A stretch of 61,691 nucleotides of DNA from Aliarcobacter sp. (lineage in GTDB: Bacteria > Campylobacterota > Campylobacteria > Campylobacterales > Arcobacteraceae): assembly GCA_028689025.1 (NCBI GenBank), contig JAQTXA010000019.1:1-61691 (forward strand), in the 5' to 3' direction. Below, piece by piece: positions 1 through 8,674 of this stretch (the stretch's first letter is position 1; the number at the start of each line of letters is the position of its first letter). Below the pieces are notes generated by a model. The model was not told the origin of the DNA, did no database searches, and was given only the letters and a program-made list of their open reading frames with translations. The translations under genes were made by a program, and so were the position numbers.

Positions 1-167
1 AAGTTTTAGATAAAAAGTTCACTGAGAATTTACAGAATTTAGTAGATGCAAATTCAAATAAAGAATCAAATGAGACATTAAATAAAAATGCTAAAGAAGT
101 TGAAATGGATGCTTTACGTATTTTTGGGAATTTGAATGATGTTAAGAAAGTGGCTTGTAAAAAATAA
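1..167 (+). CDS. C-terminal end of an unidentified protein (partial)
   Basis: An open frame runs from the left edge and ends at TAA 165-167. It gives about 54 residues, polar and rich in Asn, Lys and Glu, ending in VACKK. The gene starts outside the window. The segment looks like a helical tail and has no recognisable motif. It lies 40 bp upstream of a response regulator on the same strand, so it could be the end of a partner sensor, but nothing visible proves that. Confidence 0.5.
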   Translation, partial: VLDKKFTENLQNLVDANSNKESNETLNKNAKEVEMDALRIFGNLNDVKKVACKK

Positions 168-207
168 ATTTATATTTGTTTTTTCTATTTAAAGAGAGGT
201 ATTTACA

Positions 208-957
208 ATGATAGATTATGTTTTTTTGGAAAAATATGCGAAAGATATATCTATCTTATTTGTAGAAGATGATAAAGGAATTTCCAAAGAGATGGAACTT
301 CTTTTAAATGAAATTTTCTCTAAAGTCAAAGTCACTTTTGATGGCGTTGAGGCGCTAGACGAGTATCATAATTATTATAGATTAAATGGTCAATATCCAG
401 ATTTGATAATCACTGATATTCAAATGCCAAATATGAATGGTATAGAACTTATTAAACATGTATATAAAGAAAATCCAAATCAAAAAATAATTGTATTATC
501 AGCTCATAATGAATCTGAATATTTAATGGAACTAGTTAATTTAGGCATATATAGATTTATTCTAAAACCAATGCATTATGATAATTTCATTGAAATAATA
601 TTTAAAATATCAAAAGAGATATATAAAGAAAAAAATGAAGTTTCGAATGAAAAAGAGATTAATATAAAACTAGCTAAGGATTTAATCTGGAATAAAGAGC
701 TTAAGCAATTATATTTTAATGATAAGTTATTTAAGCTCACGATGAAAGAGTTTCTTTTAATAGAGTTATTAATAAAAACTCCTGAAAAAATCTTTGTAAA
801 TGAAGAGATAATTTCAAATATTTGGAACAAGGAGTTTGATAATCCAGATATTTCAAATTTAAAGAATCTAATTTCAAGATTGAGAAATAAACTTCCTTCT
901 TTAAAGATAGAAAATATCTATGGATTTGGTTATAAAATAGTAATTATTCCAGAGTAA
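208..957 (+). CDS. OmpR-type response regulator
   Basis: This is a two-domain transcriptional regulator. The N-terminal receiver domain (about residues 14-125) shows the acidic pair E20-D21-D22, the phospho-acceptor Asp70 in TDIQMP, and the conserved Lys in ILKP near residue 118. The C-terminal third (about 155-249) has the winged-helix pattern of OmpR/PhoB proteins, ending in a GFGYK hairpin. At 249 residues it is slightly longer than the usual 220-230. An AG-rich ribosome site (AGAGAGG) lies about 8 bases before ATG 208. No histidine kinase follows; its kinase may be the truncated gene upstream or lie elsewhere. The target genes cannot be told from the sequence. Confidence 0.9.
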   Translation: MIDYVFLEKYAKDISILFVEDDKGISKEMELLLNEIFSKVKVTFDGVEALDEYHNYYRLNGQYPDLIITDIQMPNMNGIELIKHVYKENPNQKIIVLSAHNESEYLMELVNLGIYRFILKPMHYDNFIEIIFKISKEIYKEKNEVSNEKEINIKLAKDLIWNKELKQLYFNDKLFKLTMKEFLLIELLIKTPEKIFVNEEIISNIWNKEFDNPDISNLKNLISRLRNKLPSLKIENIYGFGYKIVIIPE

Positions 958-966
958 TAATTTTTG

Positions 967-1890
967 TTAAAGATTATATAAATAAAGCATTAGTGGAATA
1001 TAAAACAGTGAAACTAGGGTTGAAACTAAGACTGCTAGTGACATTTTTTCTGGTTTTACATTTAATAAAGTAGCAACTGTAACTGTGTTTCCTGCAAGTG
1101 GAACTATAGAAAAAATAAACATTACCATATAAAAATCTTTATTTAAAAAGTGGATAAAAGTATCATCAATATATATAAATATTAGAATTAAAACAGGCCA
1201 AACAATAAACTTAACAAATAGAGCTAAAGAGATAAATAATTTATCAAATGAACCATCATTTTTTATCTTTTCCATACCCATTCCAAGTAACATCATTCCT
1301 AAAATTGCATAAATACCTTTTAGATAATTTGTATAATCCAAAAACATTTCAGGCATTTTAAAACCTAATAAATTTACAACAACTCCTAAAATAAAAGCGT
1401 GTAAAACTGGAAGTTTTATTACTTTTCTTAGACTCTCCATTGCTGTGAAATTTCCTTTTGCAGTTATATAATATCCAACAGAATTTTGATATAAAAGTGA
1501 AGCTAAAACAGTAAAAATGAAAACATCAACAAGTTTTGGTTCTAAAAATAAAATAGCAAGGGGAATTCCAATATTCCCAGTGTTTCCTGTTGCTATACTA
1601 AAGGCTAACAGATTAGAAGTATTATCACTCCAGATTTTTTTAAAGATGGCTAATGAAATAAAGGCAATTATTGTACTTAATACAAAAAAGAAAATAGGAA
1701 GGAATACAACTGAAGCATCAAGTTTAACACTAATTGTTGCATTAAAAACAATAATTGGCGCAAGAATAAATAGAAGTATTTTTGCAATACTTTCTTTATC
1801 ACAATTTAAAAAAGCAGTTGAAAATATTCCCAATAAAATACTTAAATATAAAGGAACAATTTTCCCTAAAAGTGTTAAGAATACGCTCAT
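967..1890 (-). CDS. AEC-family membrane transporter (auxin efflux carrier family)
   Basis: This 307-residue protein is almost entirely hydrophobic, with about eight to ten predicted membrane helices. The order of features fits the AEC/membrane-transport family: an N-terminal helix pair, the motif NTGNIGIPLA near residue 105, and a C-terminal repeat half with PLAGNTVTVATLL. In bacteria such proteins export or take up small organic acids such as malonate or malate; the substrate here is unknown. It converges with the response regulator and is followed upstream by an unrelated oxidoreductase, so the neighbours give no functional clue. Confidence 0.85.
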   Translation of the reverse strand: MSVFLTLLGKIVPLYLSILLGIFSTAFLNCDKESIAKILLFILAPIIVFNATISVKLDASVVFLPIFFFVLSTIIAFISLAIFKKIWSDNTSNLLAFSIATGNTGNIGIPLAILFLEPKLVDVFIFTVLASLLYQNSVGYYITAKGNFTAMESLRKVIKLPVLHAFILGVVVNLLGFKMPEMFLDYTNYLKGIYAILGMMLLGMGMEKIKNDGSFDKLFISLALFVKFIVWPVLILIFIYIDDTFIHFLNKDFYMVMFIFSIVPLAGNTVTVATLLNVKPEKMSLAVLVSTLVSLFYIPLMLYLYNL

Positions 1891-1957
1891 ATTTAGCCTT
1901 GAAGATTTTTACTTTGATACTAGCATTAATATATGTAAAAAGTATGTATAAAAAGGA

Positions 1958-2869
1958 TTATTTATATTCAATATTTCCTAATAATTCAGAGCTTAGAAGT
2001 GAAGCTTCTAAATTGTTATGGTTAAAATAATCTCCACAAATACCCAAGTTTTTTTCTTCATTTAAAAAGTAGGGCATATCTAAAGAGGTTTTTGCAAAGG
2101 CATATTTCCATAGATGTGGAATGATTGTAAATTCTTCTATAAGTTCTTTTGTATCATCATCAAAGTTATCTAAAAAAATTTCACAAATTTCATCCTTTGA
2201 TTTCTCATTTACACAGTTTGCAAACTCTTTTGATGAATGAATCACGTAAGAGCTAAAATCTTTATATAGATATTTTTTTGAGTTGTTTATAATATCTTTA
2301 ATATCTGGATTTTCGTAAAGTTTATTTTCATTTAGTTTCAAATCTTTATTTGCATATAAAATCAAAGAAAAAATAGAGTCATATTTTATAAAAGAAAGTT
2401 TTTCTTTAAAATTATTTGGAAGTTCTATTTTCATTTGTAATATTTGAGGTGCTGGAATTGTGATAAACAGTAAATCAAAATCTTTGTAAATATTATGATT
2501 TTCATCTTCTAAAAGCCATCTGTTTGCGCTATTTAATGCTTTTGTGATTTTTGTATTATTAAGTAAATCTTTTTCATCTATTAAAAACTTACAAATTTCA
2601 TTTATTCCAGTTTTAGGTATAAACTCATCATATTTTGCTTTTAAAATACCATTTTTAGCCAAATCTAAACAAAACATTTTTAAATCATCAGTTATTGGAA
2701 TCAAACTTGAAGTTCCATGGTCTATAAACTTATCTTCAATATATTTAGTGCTAAGTCTTCCTCCAACTCCCTTTGATTTCTCAAAAATAGTAATATCTTC
2801 ATATTTTTCTTTTAAATTATTATATAAATTACAGCCAGAAAAACCAGCTCCAATAATGGCTATTTTCAT
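1958..2869 (-). CDS. FAD-dependent oxidoreductase, renalase/amine-oxidase-like
   Basis: The N-terminus carries a dinucleotide-binding fold with IGAGFSGC (residues 6-13), then the acidic end of the second strand (FEKSKGVGGR) and DHGTSSL, as in NAD(P)/FAD oxidoreductases related to renalase and protoporphyrinogen oxidase. A second FAD contact is probably GICGDYF near the C-terminus. Length (303) fits the renalase-like subfamily. It lies 9 bp downstream of the ubiB-like gene on the same strand, so the two may be cotranscribed. The substrate is unknown. Confidence 0.8.
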   Translation of the reverse strand: MKIAIIGAGFSGCNLYNNLKEKYEDITIFEKSKGVGGRLSTKYIEDKFIDHGTSSLIPITDDLKMFCLDLAKNGILKAKYDEFIPKTGINEICKFLIDEKDLLNNTKITKALNSANRWLLEDENHNIYKDFDLLFITIPAPQILQMKIELPNNFKEKLSFIKYDSIFSLILYANKDLKLNENKLYENPDIKDIINNSKKYLYKDFSSYVIHSSKEFANCVNEKSKDEICEIFLDNFDDDTKELIEEFTIIPHLWKYAFAKTSLDMPYFLNEEKNLGICGDYFNHNNLEASLLSSELLGNIEYK

Positions 2870-2877
2870 AAAAATCC

Positions 2878-4434
2878 TTATTTATATAGTAGTCTTATGA
2901 TTGCTGCAATAAATAAAACTAAAGCCATCTGCTTTAACTCTTTATCATATAAAATCATAAAAATCGATGTAAAAATTAGTCCGAATGATAAAATAATTGG
3001 TCTGATAAAATCTTTAAGTTCTTTGGAAATAAATTCAAGTTGATTATTTGATATTTCAATTTGAAGTTCATTTGTATTAGCTTTTTTTATTACTGATTTT
3101 AAATCTTTTAGAATAAATGGAATATCTTTTATCTCATCAACAATTGTTTCAATAATACTCTCTTTTGCCCCAAGAGCTTTTGGAAGATTCTCTTGTAGGA
3201 TTGGCAAAATGTCTTTTATACCATTAAAATTTTCAATATAAGTAGTTCCTAGCCCTTCAATAATTGCACTAACTCTTAAAATATAAATTGCATCACTTGG
3301 AAGTTTGAAAGGCATATTTCTTGTGCCTTCTAATACATCAAATGCAAGTTGTTGCATAGACTCACTACTTAGATTATCATTTGAAAAAATATCAAACATT
3401 TTACTTGTAAACTCTGCTAATTCACCTGTTGGTGCTTCATAAGCAATAGTTCCTAATCTTTTACTCGCACTTATATAAAGCTCATAATCTCGCTCATTTG
3501 CTGCTTTTATTAGCTCAATAATTGCAATTCTAGAATTATTTGGAACAGTTTTTACCATTCCAAAATCTAGTAAAATAATTTCACCTTTTTTTGTGATTAA
3601 AAGATTACCTGGATGTGGGTCAGCATGAAAATATCCATTTATTAACATTTGTGTTGTATAAAACCCAACCAATGTTCCAATAATTTTTTTAAAATCAATA
3701 TTCTCTTTTAAAATACTCTCTTTATCATCAAATCTATATCCCTCTTCAAAACTCATAACTAAAGCATCATCACAACACAAAGCAGGATAAGCAAGAGGAA
3801 ATTTAACTCCACTATCTTTATAGGTTTGAGAGAATTTTGTAAGATTTTGTAACTCTTGACTTAGGCTAACTTCTTGTAAAATCATTGATGAAAACTCTTT
3901 TATTACAGCTTCAATAGAGTTTTTTGTGTAGTGTGAAAATAGGGGATTAAATAAAAAGTTAAAAAAGTTTATAATTTTTATATCAGCAATTACTCTTTTT
4001 TTAATGCCTTTTCTTCGAAGCTTAACAGCAACTTTTGTATCATCATGTAAAAATCCAATATGAACTTGTCCAATAGATGCACATGCTATTGGTGTTTTAT
4101 CAAAACTTTTAAAACATTTATCTGTAAATGCAATATTAAAAATCTCTTCAAATTCATCTTTATTCATTGGTGGAAGTTTATCGTGAAGCTCTCTTAATTC
4201 ATCCAAATAATCAGCTGAAAAAAAGTCAGCTCTTGTTGCTAGAACTTGTGCAAGTTTTATAAAACTAGCTCCCAAGGTGATAATAGAATCTTTTAATTTT
4301 TTTGGCTTTAGTGGTTTGATTCCAAGAAAACTCTGTTTTTTCTTGATAACCAAATAAATAGTCAATAAAAATAAAAAGACTTTAAATACTCTTCCAAAAG
4401 AGTATAAAGATAAGTTTTTAAAAAAGGTTTTTAT
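2878..4434 (-). CDS. ubiB: UbiB/ABC1 (AarF) family atypical kinase
   Basis: The protein has the ABC1/UbiB kinase-like fold: KPKKLKDSIITLGASFIKLAQVLATR (here split by the family's KxGQ-like region), the ATP-site lysine in VAVKLRRKGI, the catalytic-loop motif HADPHPGNLL, LLDFGM, and two hydrophobic C-terminal helices. Family members support ubiquinone or other isoprenoid-lipid metabolism; whether the quinone here is menaquinone is unknown. The first standard start in frame is TTG 4365, but the frame stays open and protein-like for 23 more codons, back to ATA 4434-4432. That ATA is preceded by AGAGGA seven bases away. I therefore place the start at ATA, giving about 518 residues. It follows the phasin-like gene directly. 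Confidence 0.85.
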   Translation of the reverse strand: MKTFFKNLSLYSFGRVFKVFLFLLTIYLVIKKKQSFLGIKPLKPKKLKDSIITLGASFIKLAQVLATRADFFSADYLDELRELHDKLPPMNKDEFEEIFNIAFTDKCFKSFDKTPIACASIGQVHIGFLHDDTKVAVKLRRKGIKKRVIADIKIINFFNFLFNPLFSHYTKNSIEAVIKEFSSMILQEVSLSQELQNLTKFSQTYKDSGVKFPLAYPALCCDDALVMSFEEGYRFDDKESILKENIDFKKIIGTLVGFYTTQMLINGYFHADPHPGNLLITKKGEIILLDFGMVKTVPNNSRIAIIELIKAANERDYELYISASKRLGTIAYEAPTGELAEFTSKMFDIFSNDNLSSESMQQLAFDVLEGTRNMPFKLPSDAIYILRVSAIIEGLGTTYIENFNGIKDILPILQENLPKALGAKESIIETIVDEIKDIPFILKDLKSVIKKANTNELQIEISNNQLEFISKELKDFIRPIILSFGLIFTSIFMILYDKELKQMALVLFIAAIIRLLYK

Positions 4435-4694
4435 TTTAAATCCTCTTTTAGTTTTTCTAAATCTTCTTTAGTTGCAAGTCCTAGTTCATCAATAATCTCT
4501 CTTAGAGTTGATTTTAACTCTGCTTTGAATTTCTCATCGCTTTCTTTACCTTTTTGCTCCAATGACTCTAAAAAGCTTTTTACATCTTTAGTATCAAGTT
4601 TTCCTTTTTCTTCTAGTTTTTTTAGTTCATCTTCAATTTTTTCTTTTAAAACCAAAGCTCCACCAAGTCCTGTGAAAATAAGTTCTTTTATCAT
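4431..4694 (-). CDS. Phasin-like small coiled-coil protein
   Basis: This 87-residue protein starts with a short hydrophobic segment (GLGGALVL) and then is a highly charged helix, rich in Lys and Glu, suited to a coiled coil. It looks like the phasin/PhaI-type or UbiK/UbiJ-type accessory proteins encoded beside UbiB homologues. Its stop overlaps the probable ATA start of the ubiB-like gene, which suggests translational coupling and a shared role on membrane or lipid surfaces. That role is inferred from context; the sequence is too simple for a firm family call. Confidence 0.75.
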   Translation of the reverse strand: MIKELIFTGLGGALVLKEKIEDELKKLEEKGKLDTKDVKSFLESLEQKGKESDEKFKAELKSTLREIIDELGLATKEDLEKLKEDLK

Positions 4695-4834
4695 GAAATA
4701 TCCTTTTTTGTTTTATATAATTAATATATAACTTAGGAAGGTTTTTTGGTAGTTGTTTTTTGTCTTTTTGTGGTGTTTAGAGTAAAGGAGTATTTTATTC
4801 TATAGTAATAATAACTACATGAATTTAAAAATAT

Positions 4835-4851
4835 TTTCATTTTCATTTCAT
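4835..4851 (+). repeat. Three TTTCAT repeats upstream of the secreted-protein/two-component operon
   Basis: TTTCAT occurs at 4835-4840, 4841-4846 and 4846-4851, about 50-65 bp before the first gene of the operon. Short tandem hexamers in this position could be binding sites for the OmpR-type regulator encoded at the end of the same operon. This is a guess from position only. Confidence 0.3.
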
Positions 4852-4899
4852 TTATCTTTTTTAAACTTCTATTATATAAATTAAATTAGGAGAAAGAAA

Positions 4900-5280
4900 A
4901 TGTTAAAAGTTACATTATTAGGACTAGGGTTATTTGTTGGAAGTTTATTTGCACAAGACAATTTAAACAAAATTTCATCAACTTCATTAGGTGGGTATTC
5001 AGTTTCTCTTTCATCACAAAATAAAATAGAATTAAATACTACAAATCCAGTTTTAGTCTCAGTTTATAAAAAAGGAAAAATATTATCTGTAAGTGACCTT
5101 GATTTAACATTGTATACACCAGATAATAAAACAATTGAATATAAACATATTAAAAGTGTAGATAACAGTAATTTAGAAAATATAAAATTTTCGCAAAAAG
5201 GTGATTATAGATATGTGGTTAAATTTAGTAATCAAATTGGTGGAGTGTCTCATTATTTAAGAGGTGATTTTAAAATATAA
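4900..5280 (+). CDS. Secreted/periplasmic protein of unknown function
   Basis: The protein of 126 residues begins with a clear signal peptide (MLKVTLLGLGLFVGSLFA, cleavage after AQ-like positions). The mature part of about 107 residues is predicted mostly beta strand and has no Cys. It may be an immunoglobulin-like or FixH-like domain, but I do not recognise a family. It has a good ribosome site (AGGAGA) and heads an operon with a PAP2 phosphatase, a multi-pass membrane protein and a two-component system, so it may be part of an envelope-stress response. Confidence 0.8.
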   Translation: MLKVTLLGLGLFVGSLFAQDNLNKISSTSLGGYSVSLSSQNKIELNTTNPVLVSVYKKGKILSVSDLDLTLYTPDNKTIEYKHIKSVDNSNLENIKFSQKGDYRYVVKFSNQIGGVSHYLRGDFKI

Positions 5281-5300
5281 GAAATATTAAAAGGATATTT

Positions 5301-5873
5301 ATGGAAGAAATAAATCAAAACTTATTTTTAAAATTAAATTCATTTGTAGGAATTAATCATTGGATTGATTCCTTTGGAATATTATGTGCTGAATATATGC
5401 CAATATTATTTATATTAGTTGAAGTTTATCTCTTTTTCATCTTAAAAAAGAAAAATATTGCAATTTTTACTTTTATGAGTATGGCTCTTGCTTTAGGTAT
5501 AAATCAAGTTGTAGGTTTGCTATATTTTCACAATAGACCATTTATTGATGGATTAGGTCATACTATTTTAAATCATCTACCCGAAAACTCATTCCCTTCT
5601 GATCATACAACTTTTATGTTTTCAATTGCAATTTATTTGTATATAAAACTTGAGAATAAAATAATTGGGGAGAGTTTATTAATATTATCTTTAATTGGTG
5701 GATTATCAAGAGTTTTTGTTGGTATTCATTATCCTTTTGATATTTTAGGTTCTATTTTTATATCTTTGATTACTTTTTTTATAATTAATAAATTTGAGTT
5801 TAAATTACAAGTAGTTAATGATTTCATATTTAAAATAGAAGAAAAATTCATTATTAAATTACAAGGAGAATAA
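5301..5873 (+). CDS. PAP2-family membrane phosphatase
   Basis: This 190-residue integral membrane protein has all three PAP2 phosphatase motifs: NRPF in a K/R-x6-RP context near residue 80, PSDHTTF near 100, and SRVFVGIHYPFD near 135, with the catalytic histidine in the last. Such enzymes dephosphorylate lipid phosphates, often undecaprenyl pyrophosphate or phosphatidylglycerol phosphate, on the outer face of the inner membrane. Its stop codon abuts the ATG of the next gene, so they are translated together. Confidence 0.88.
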   Translation: MEEINQNLFLKLNSFVGINHWIDSFGILCAEYMPILFILVEVYLFFILKKKNIAIFTFMSMALALGINQVVGLLYFHNRPFIDGLGHTILNHLPENSFPSDHTTFMFSIAIYLYIKLENKIIGESLLILSLIGGLSRVFVGIHYPFDILGSIFISLITFFIINKFEFKLQVVNDFIFKIEEKFIIKLQGE

Positions 5874-6638
5874 ATGATTGAAAAAAGTTTGACATTAAAT
5901 AGAGTTGCTGGCTTAATACTATTTTTTTGGATAGTAAAAATACTCTCAACAACAGTTGGTGAAACTGCAGCTGATTTTGTGGCAGTAGATATGAAGGTAG
6001 GATTACTTGGAACTACATTATTAATGGGATTTATTACAGTAGGTGCTGTTTTTTGGAATTTTAAATTAAAAAAATATTTTGCACCTGCATATTGGTTTTT
6101 AATAGTAATGATGAGTATAGAAGGAACTTTAATAACTGATATTTTAGTTGATGATTTTAATATTAGTCTTATTACTTTAGATATCGTATTTACAATCGCT
6201 ATGGCTTTAGGTTTTTTTATATGGTACAAAACTGAAGGTACTTTATCTATTCATAAAATCACAAATAATAAAAGAGAAGTTTTTTACTGGCTAATTGTTT
6301 TAATTACATTTGCCCTAGGAACTGGTGTTGGAGATACAGTATCTGAGCATTTAGATTTTGGATATTCTAATTCTTTGATCTTATTTGCAGCTATTTTCTT
6401 AATTGCTGGCGGTTTATTTTATGCAAAAATATTAAATGGTATTACGGCATTTTGGATTGCATTTATTGTTACTCGACCAATAGGAGCATCTTTAGGTGAT
6501 TTATTCATTCAAGCCCCAGCAGATGGTGGTATGGGAATTCCTGCTGAAAGTATAAATATTACATTTTTTACTATTATTTTAATTGTTGTAGCTTATTTAA
6601 CTATAAGTAAAGTAGATGTAATAAACGAAGAAGATTAA
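5874..6638 (+). CDS. COG4705-type multi-pass membrane protein
   Basis: This 254-residue hydrophobic protein has about seven to eight membrane helices. It contains an internal repeat-like pattern: STTVGETAADFVAVD near residue 25 and GTGVGDTVSEHLDFGY near 150, each carrying Gly-(Glu/Asp)-Thr and acidic residues inside the membrane part. This matches uncharacterised COG4705 membrane proteins. The paired polar motifs suggest an ion or small-solute path, but no function is established. It sits between the PAP2 phosphatase and the response regulator in one operon. Confidence 0.8.
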   Translation: MIEKSLTLNRVAGLILFFWIVKILSTTVGETAADFVAVDMKVGLLGTTLLMGFITVGAVFWNFKLKKYFAPAYWFLIVMMSIEGTLITDILVDDFNISLITLDIVFTIAMALGFFIWYKTEGTLSIHKITNNKREVFYWLIVLITFALGTGVGDTVSEHLDFGYSNSLILFAAIFLIAGGLFYAKILNGITAFWIAFIVTRPIGASLGDLFIQAPADGGMGIPAESINITFFTIILIVVAYLTISKVDVINEED

Positions 6639-6717
6639 TATTAATAATTTAGATTTAAAAACTTTTATTTTGTAAAGATATGTTAGGATTAAATCTAATA
6701 GTGAAAAGGTATATATA

Positions 6718-7374
6718 GTGAAAATTTTACTAATTGAAGATGATACAAATATAGTTTCTTTTTTACAAAGAGGATTAATAGAAGAAGGACATTCTATTGA
6801 TACCTCTTTTGATGGAGAAGAGGGTGAATATTTAGCTTCTATAAATTCTTATGACTTAATAATCTTAGATTGGATGTTACCAAATAAAAATGGAATTGAA
6901 ATATTAAATAGTTTAAGAGAAAAAGATATTTCAACATCAGTTTTGATGCTAACAGCAAAAGGTGAGATTGATGATAAGGTTTTGGGTCTAAATAGTGGTG
7001 CTGATGACTATTTGTCTAAGCCTTTTTCTTTCAAAGAACTAACAGCAAGAATTGATGCTATTTATCGTAGAAGTTTATCTGATGGTAAAAATATAATTAT
7101 AGTAAAAGATTTGAATATTGATATAAATAAAAGAGTAGTAAAAAAAGAAGATAATGAAATTCTTTTAAGTTCAAAAGAGTATGAACTTTTACTTTTTTTA
7201 ATAAAAAATAAAAACTCAATGGTTTCAAATGGAATGATTGAAGAGCAGTTATGGAACAATGAAGAGTTTACAAATAGTAATGTAATCCAAGTTACTATTT
7301 ATAATCTAAGAAAAAAAATAGGTAAAGATTTAATAACAAGTTTTAGAGGACTAGGATATAAAATTGAAATTTAA
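6718..7374 (+). CDS. OmpR-type response regulator
   Basis: The receiver domain shows E7-D8-D9, phospho-acceptor Asp51 (ILDWMLP), Thr in MLTAKG and Lys in LSKPFSF. The C-terminal winged helix ends in RGLGYKI. Length 218 is typical. The start is GTG 6718. The last 11 bases overlap the histidine-kinase gene, the usual sign of a cognate pair. It probably controls the operon that begins at 4900. Confidence 0.93.
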   Translation: MKILLIEDDTNIVSFLQRGLIEEGHSIDTSFDGEEGEYLASINSYDLIILDWMLPNKNGIEILNSLREKDISTSVLMLTAKGEIDDKVLGLNSGADDYLSKPFSFKELTARIDAIYRRSLSDGKNIIIVKDLNIDINKRVVKKEDNEILLSSKEYELLLFLIKNKNSMVSNGMIEEQLWNNEEFTNSNVIQVTIYNLRKKIGKDLITSFRGLGYKIEI

Positions 7375-8674
7375 AAGTTTAAAAACTCGTATACTATTTT
7401 GGTTTGGAAGTATTACTTTATTTATTCTACTAATATTTAGTTTTTCATTTTATTATATGTTTGAAAATAGCACTTATAGTTCTTTCCAAACAAAACTATA
7501 TAAAGAAGCTATTTATGTAAAAGAGGGTTTTTTAAATAGTAAAGATAATATTATAAAAAAAGATGAGTTAATTTCATCAAATATAGCAATATTAAAAAAT
7601 GATGAAGTTCTTAAAAAAACTGTTAATTTTGATTTTAACCTTATTCGTTCTTTTATTAATAAAAAATCGTTTTCATTAATAGACAATGGTGAAACAATTT
7701 TGGCAATATACTCTTTAAAATTGAATGATAATCAAAAAATAATCGTATATCAAGATAATGTTGATGATAAGTTAGAAGATATTGTTGACATTATGCTCGT
7801 AATTGAGCCTTTACTTTTCTTGGCGCTACTTTTTTTAGGAAATAAAGTTATAGATAAGATATTAATTCCTATAAATAATATTTCAAAATCTGCAAAGAGT
7901 ATATCTATAAATAATTTTTCAAATACTATTGCCAAACACAAGCATGATGATGAGATTTCAGAGTTAATTGATTCCTTTAATACTATGATTTTAAGGCTTC
8001 AAGAGGGAGTTTCAAATTTAGATAGATTTAATAATGATGTTTCCCATGAGCTAAAAACACCATTAACTGTGATAAAAGGTGAAATTGAAATTACTTTAAA
8101 TAAATTAAGAGAACCAGAATATTATATCAACAGTTTAAATACAATTAATTATGAGCTAAATCAAATAGAAAATATTATAGAAAATCTACTTTTGCTTACA
8201 AAATATTCAAAGGAAAATATTCAAAAAACTTTTGAAATGAGTAGTTTGGATTCTTTATTATTAGATACTATTTATTTTTATGATACTAAATTTAAAAACA
8301 AAAATATTAATCTAATTATTGATAAAATTGAGTCAGTTAATATGGAAGTTAATCCCTTATTATTTAAAACAATTTTTTCAAATCTTATTGATAATGCCAT
8401 TAAATATTCTAATTTTAATACTCAAATAAATATTGGATTATATAAAAATAATAAAATAGTTTTTTATATAAAAGATCAAGGAGTTGGTATATCAAAAGAT
8501 AAAATCCCTTTAATTACAAATAGATTTTATAGAGTTGATGAATCAAGAAATAAGAATATAGAAGGCTTTGGTTTAGGTTTGTCAATAGTTAAAAATAGCG
8601 TTGATTTACATAATGGAAAACTAGAAATTAATTCTGAACTTAATTTTGGAACTACCATAAAAGTTATACTTTAG
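7364..8674 (+). CDS. Membrane sensor histidine kinase
   Basis: The 436-residue kinase starts at TTG 7364 inside the end of its response-regulator gene. It has a membrane helix at about 10-32, a short periplasmic loop of about 105 residues, a second helix near 140-160, a HAMP linker, the phospho-acceptor His in SHELKTPL, and ATP-binding motifs NLIDNAIKYS (N box), DQGVGIS (G1) and GFGLGLSIVK (G2). The signal is unknown; the operon with a PAP2 phosphatase points to the envelope. It overlaps the convergent HD-GYP gene by four bases. Confidence 0.93.
   Translation: MKFKSLKTRILFWFGSITLFILLIFSFSFYYMFENSTYSSFQTKLYKEAIYVKEGFLNSKDNIIKKDELISSNIAILKNDEVLKKTVNFDFNLIRSFINKKSFSLIDNGETILAIYSLKLNDNQKIIVYQDNVDDKLEDIVDIMLVIEPLLFLALLFLGNKVIDKILIPINNISKSAKSISINNFSNTIAKHKHDDEISELIDSFNTMILRLQEGVSNLDRFNNDVSHELKTPLTVIKGEIEITLNKLREPEYYINSLNTINYELNQIENIIENLLLLTKYSKENIQKTFEMSSLDSLLLDTIYFYDTKFKNKNINLIIDKIESVNMEVNPLLFKTIFSNLIDNAIKYSNFNTQINIGLYKNNKIVFYIKDQGVGISKDKIPLITNRFYRVDESRNKNIEGFGLGLSIVKNSVDLHNGKLEINSELNFGTTIKVIL

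Noticed and set aside
1517..1951. Rightward 144-codon frame opposite the AEC transporter
   Set aside because: It is the reverse of a well-supported membrane-protein gene and has no protein-like features.
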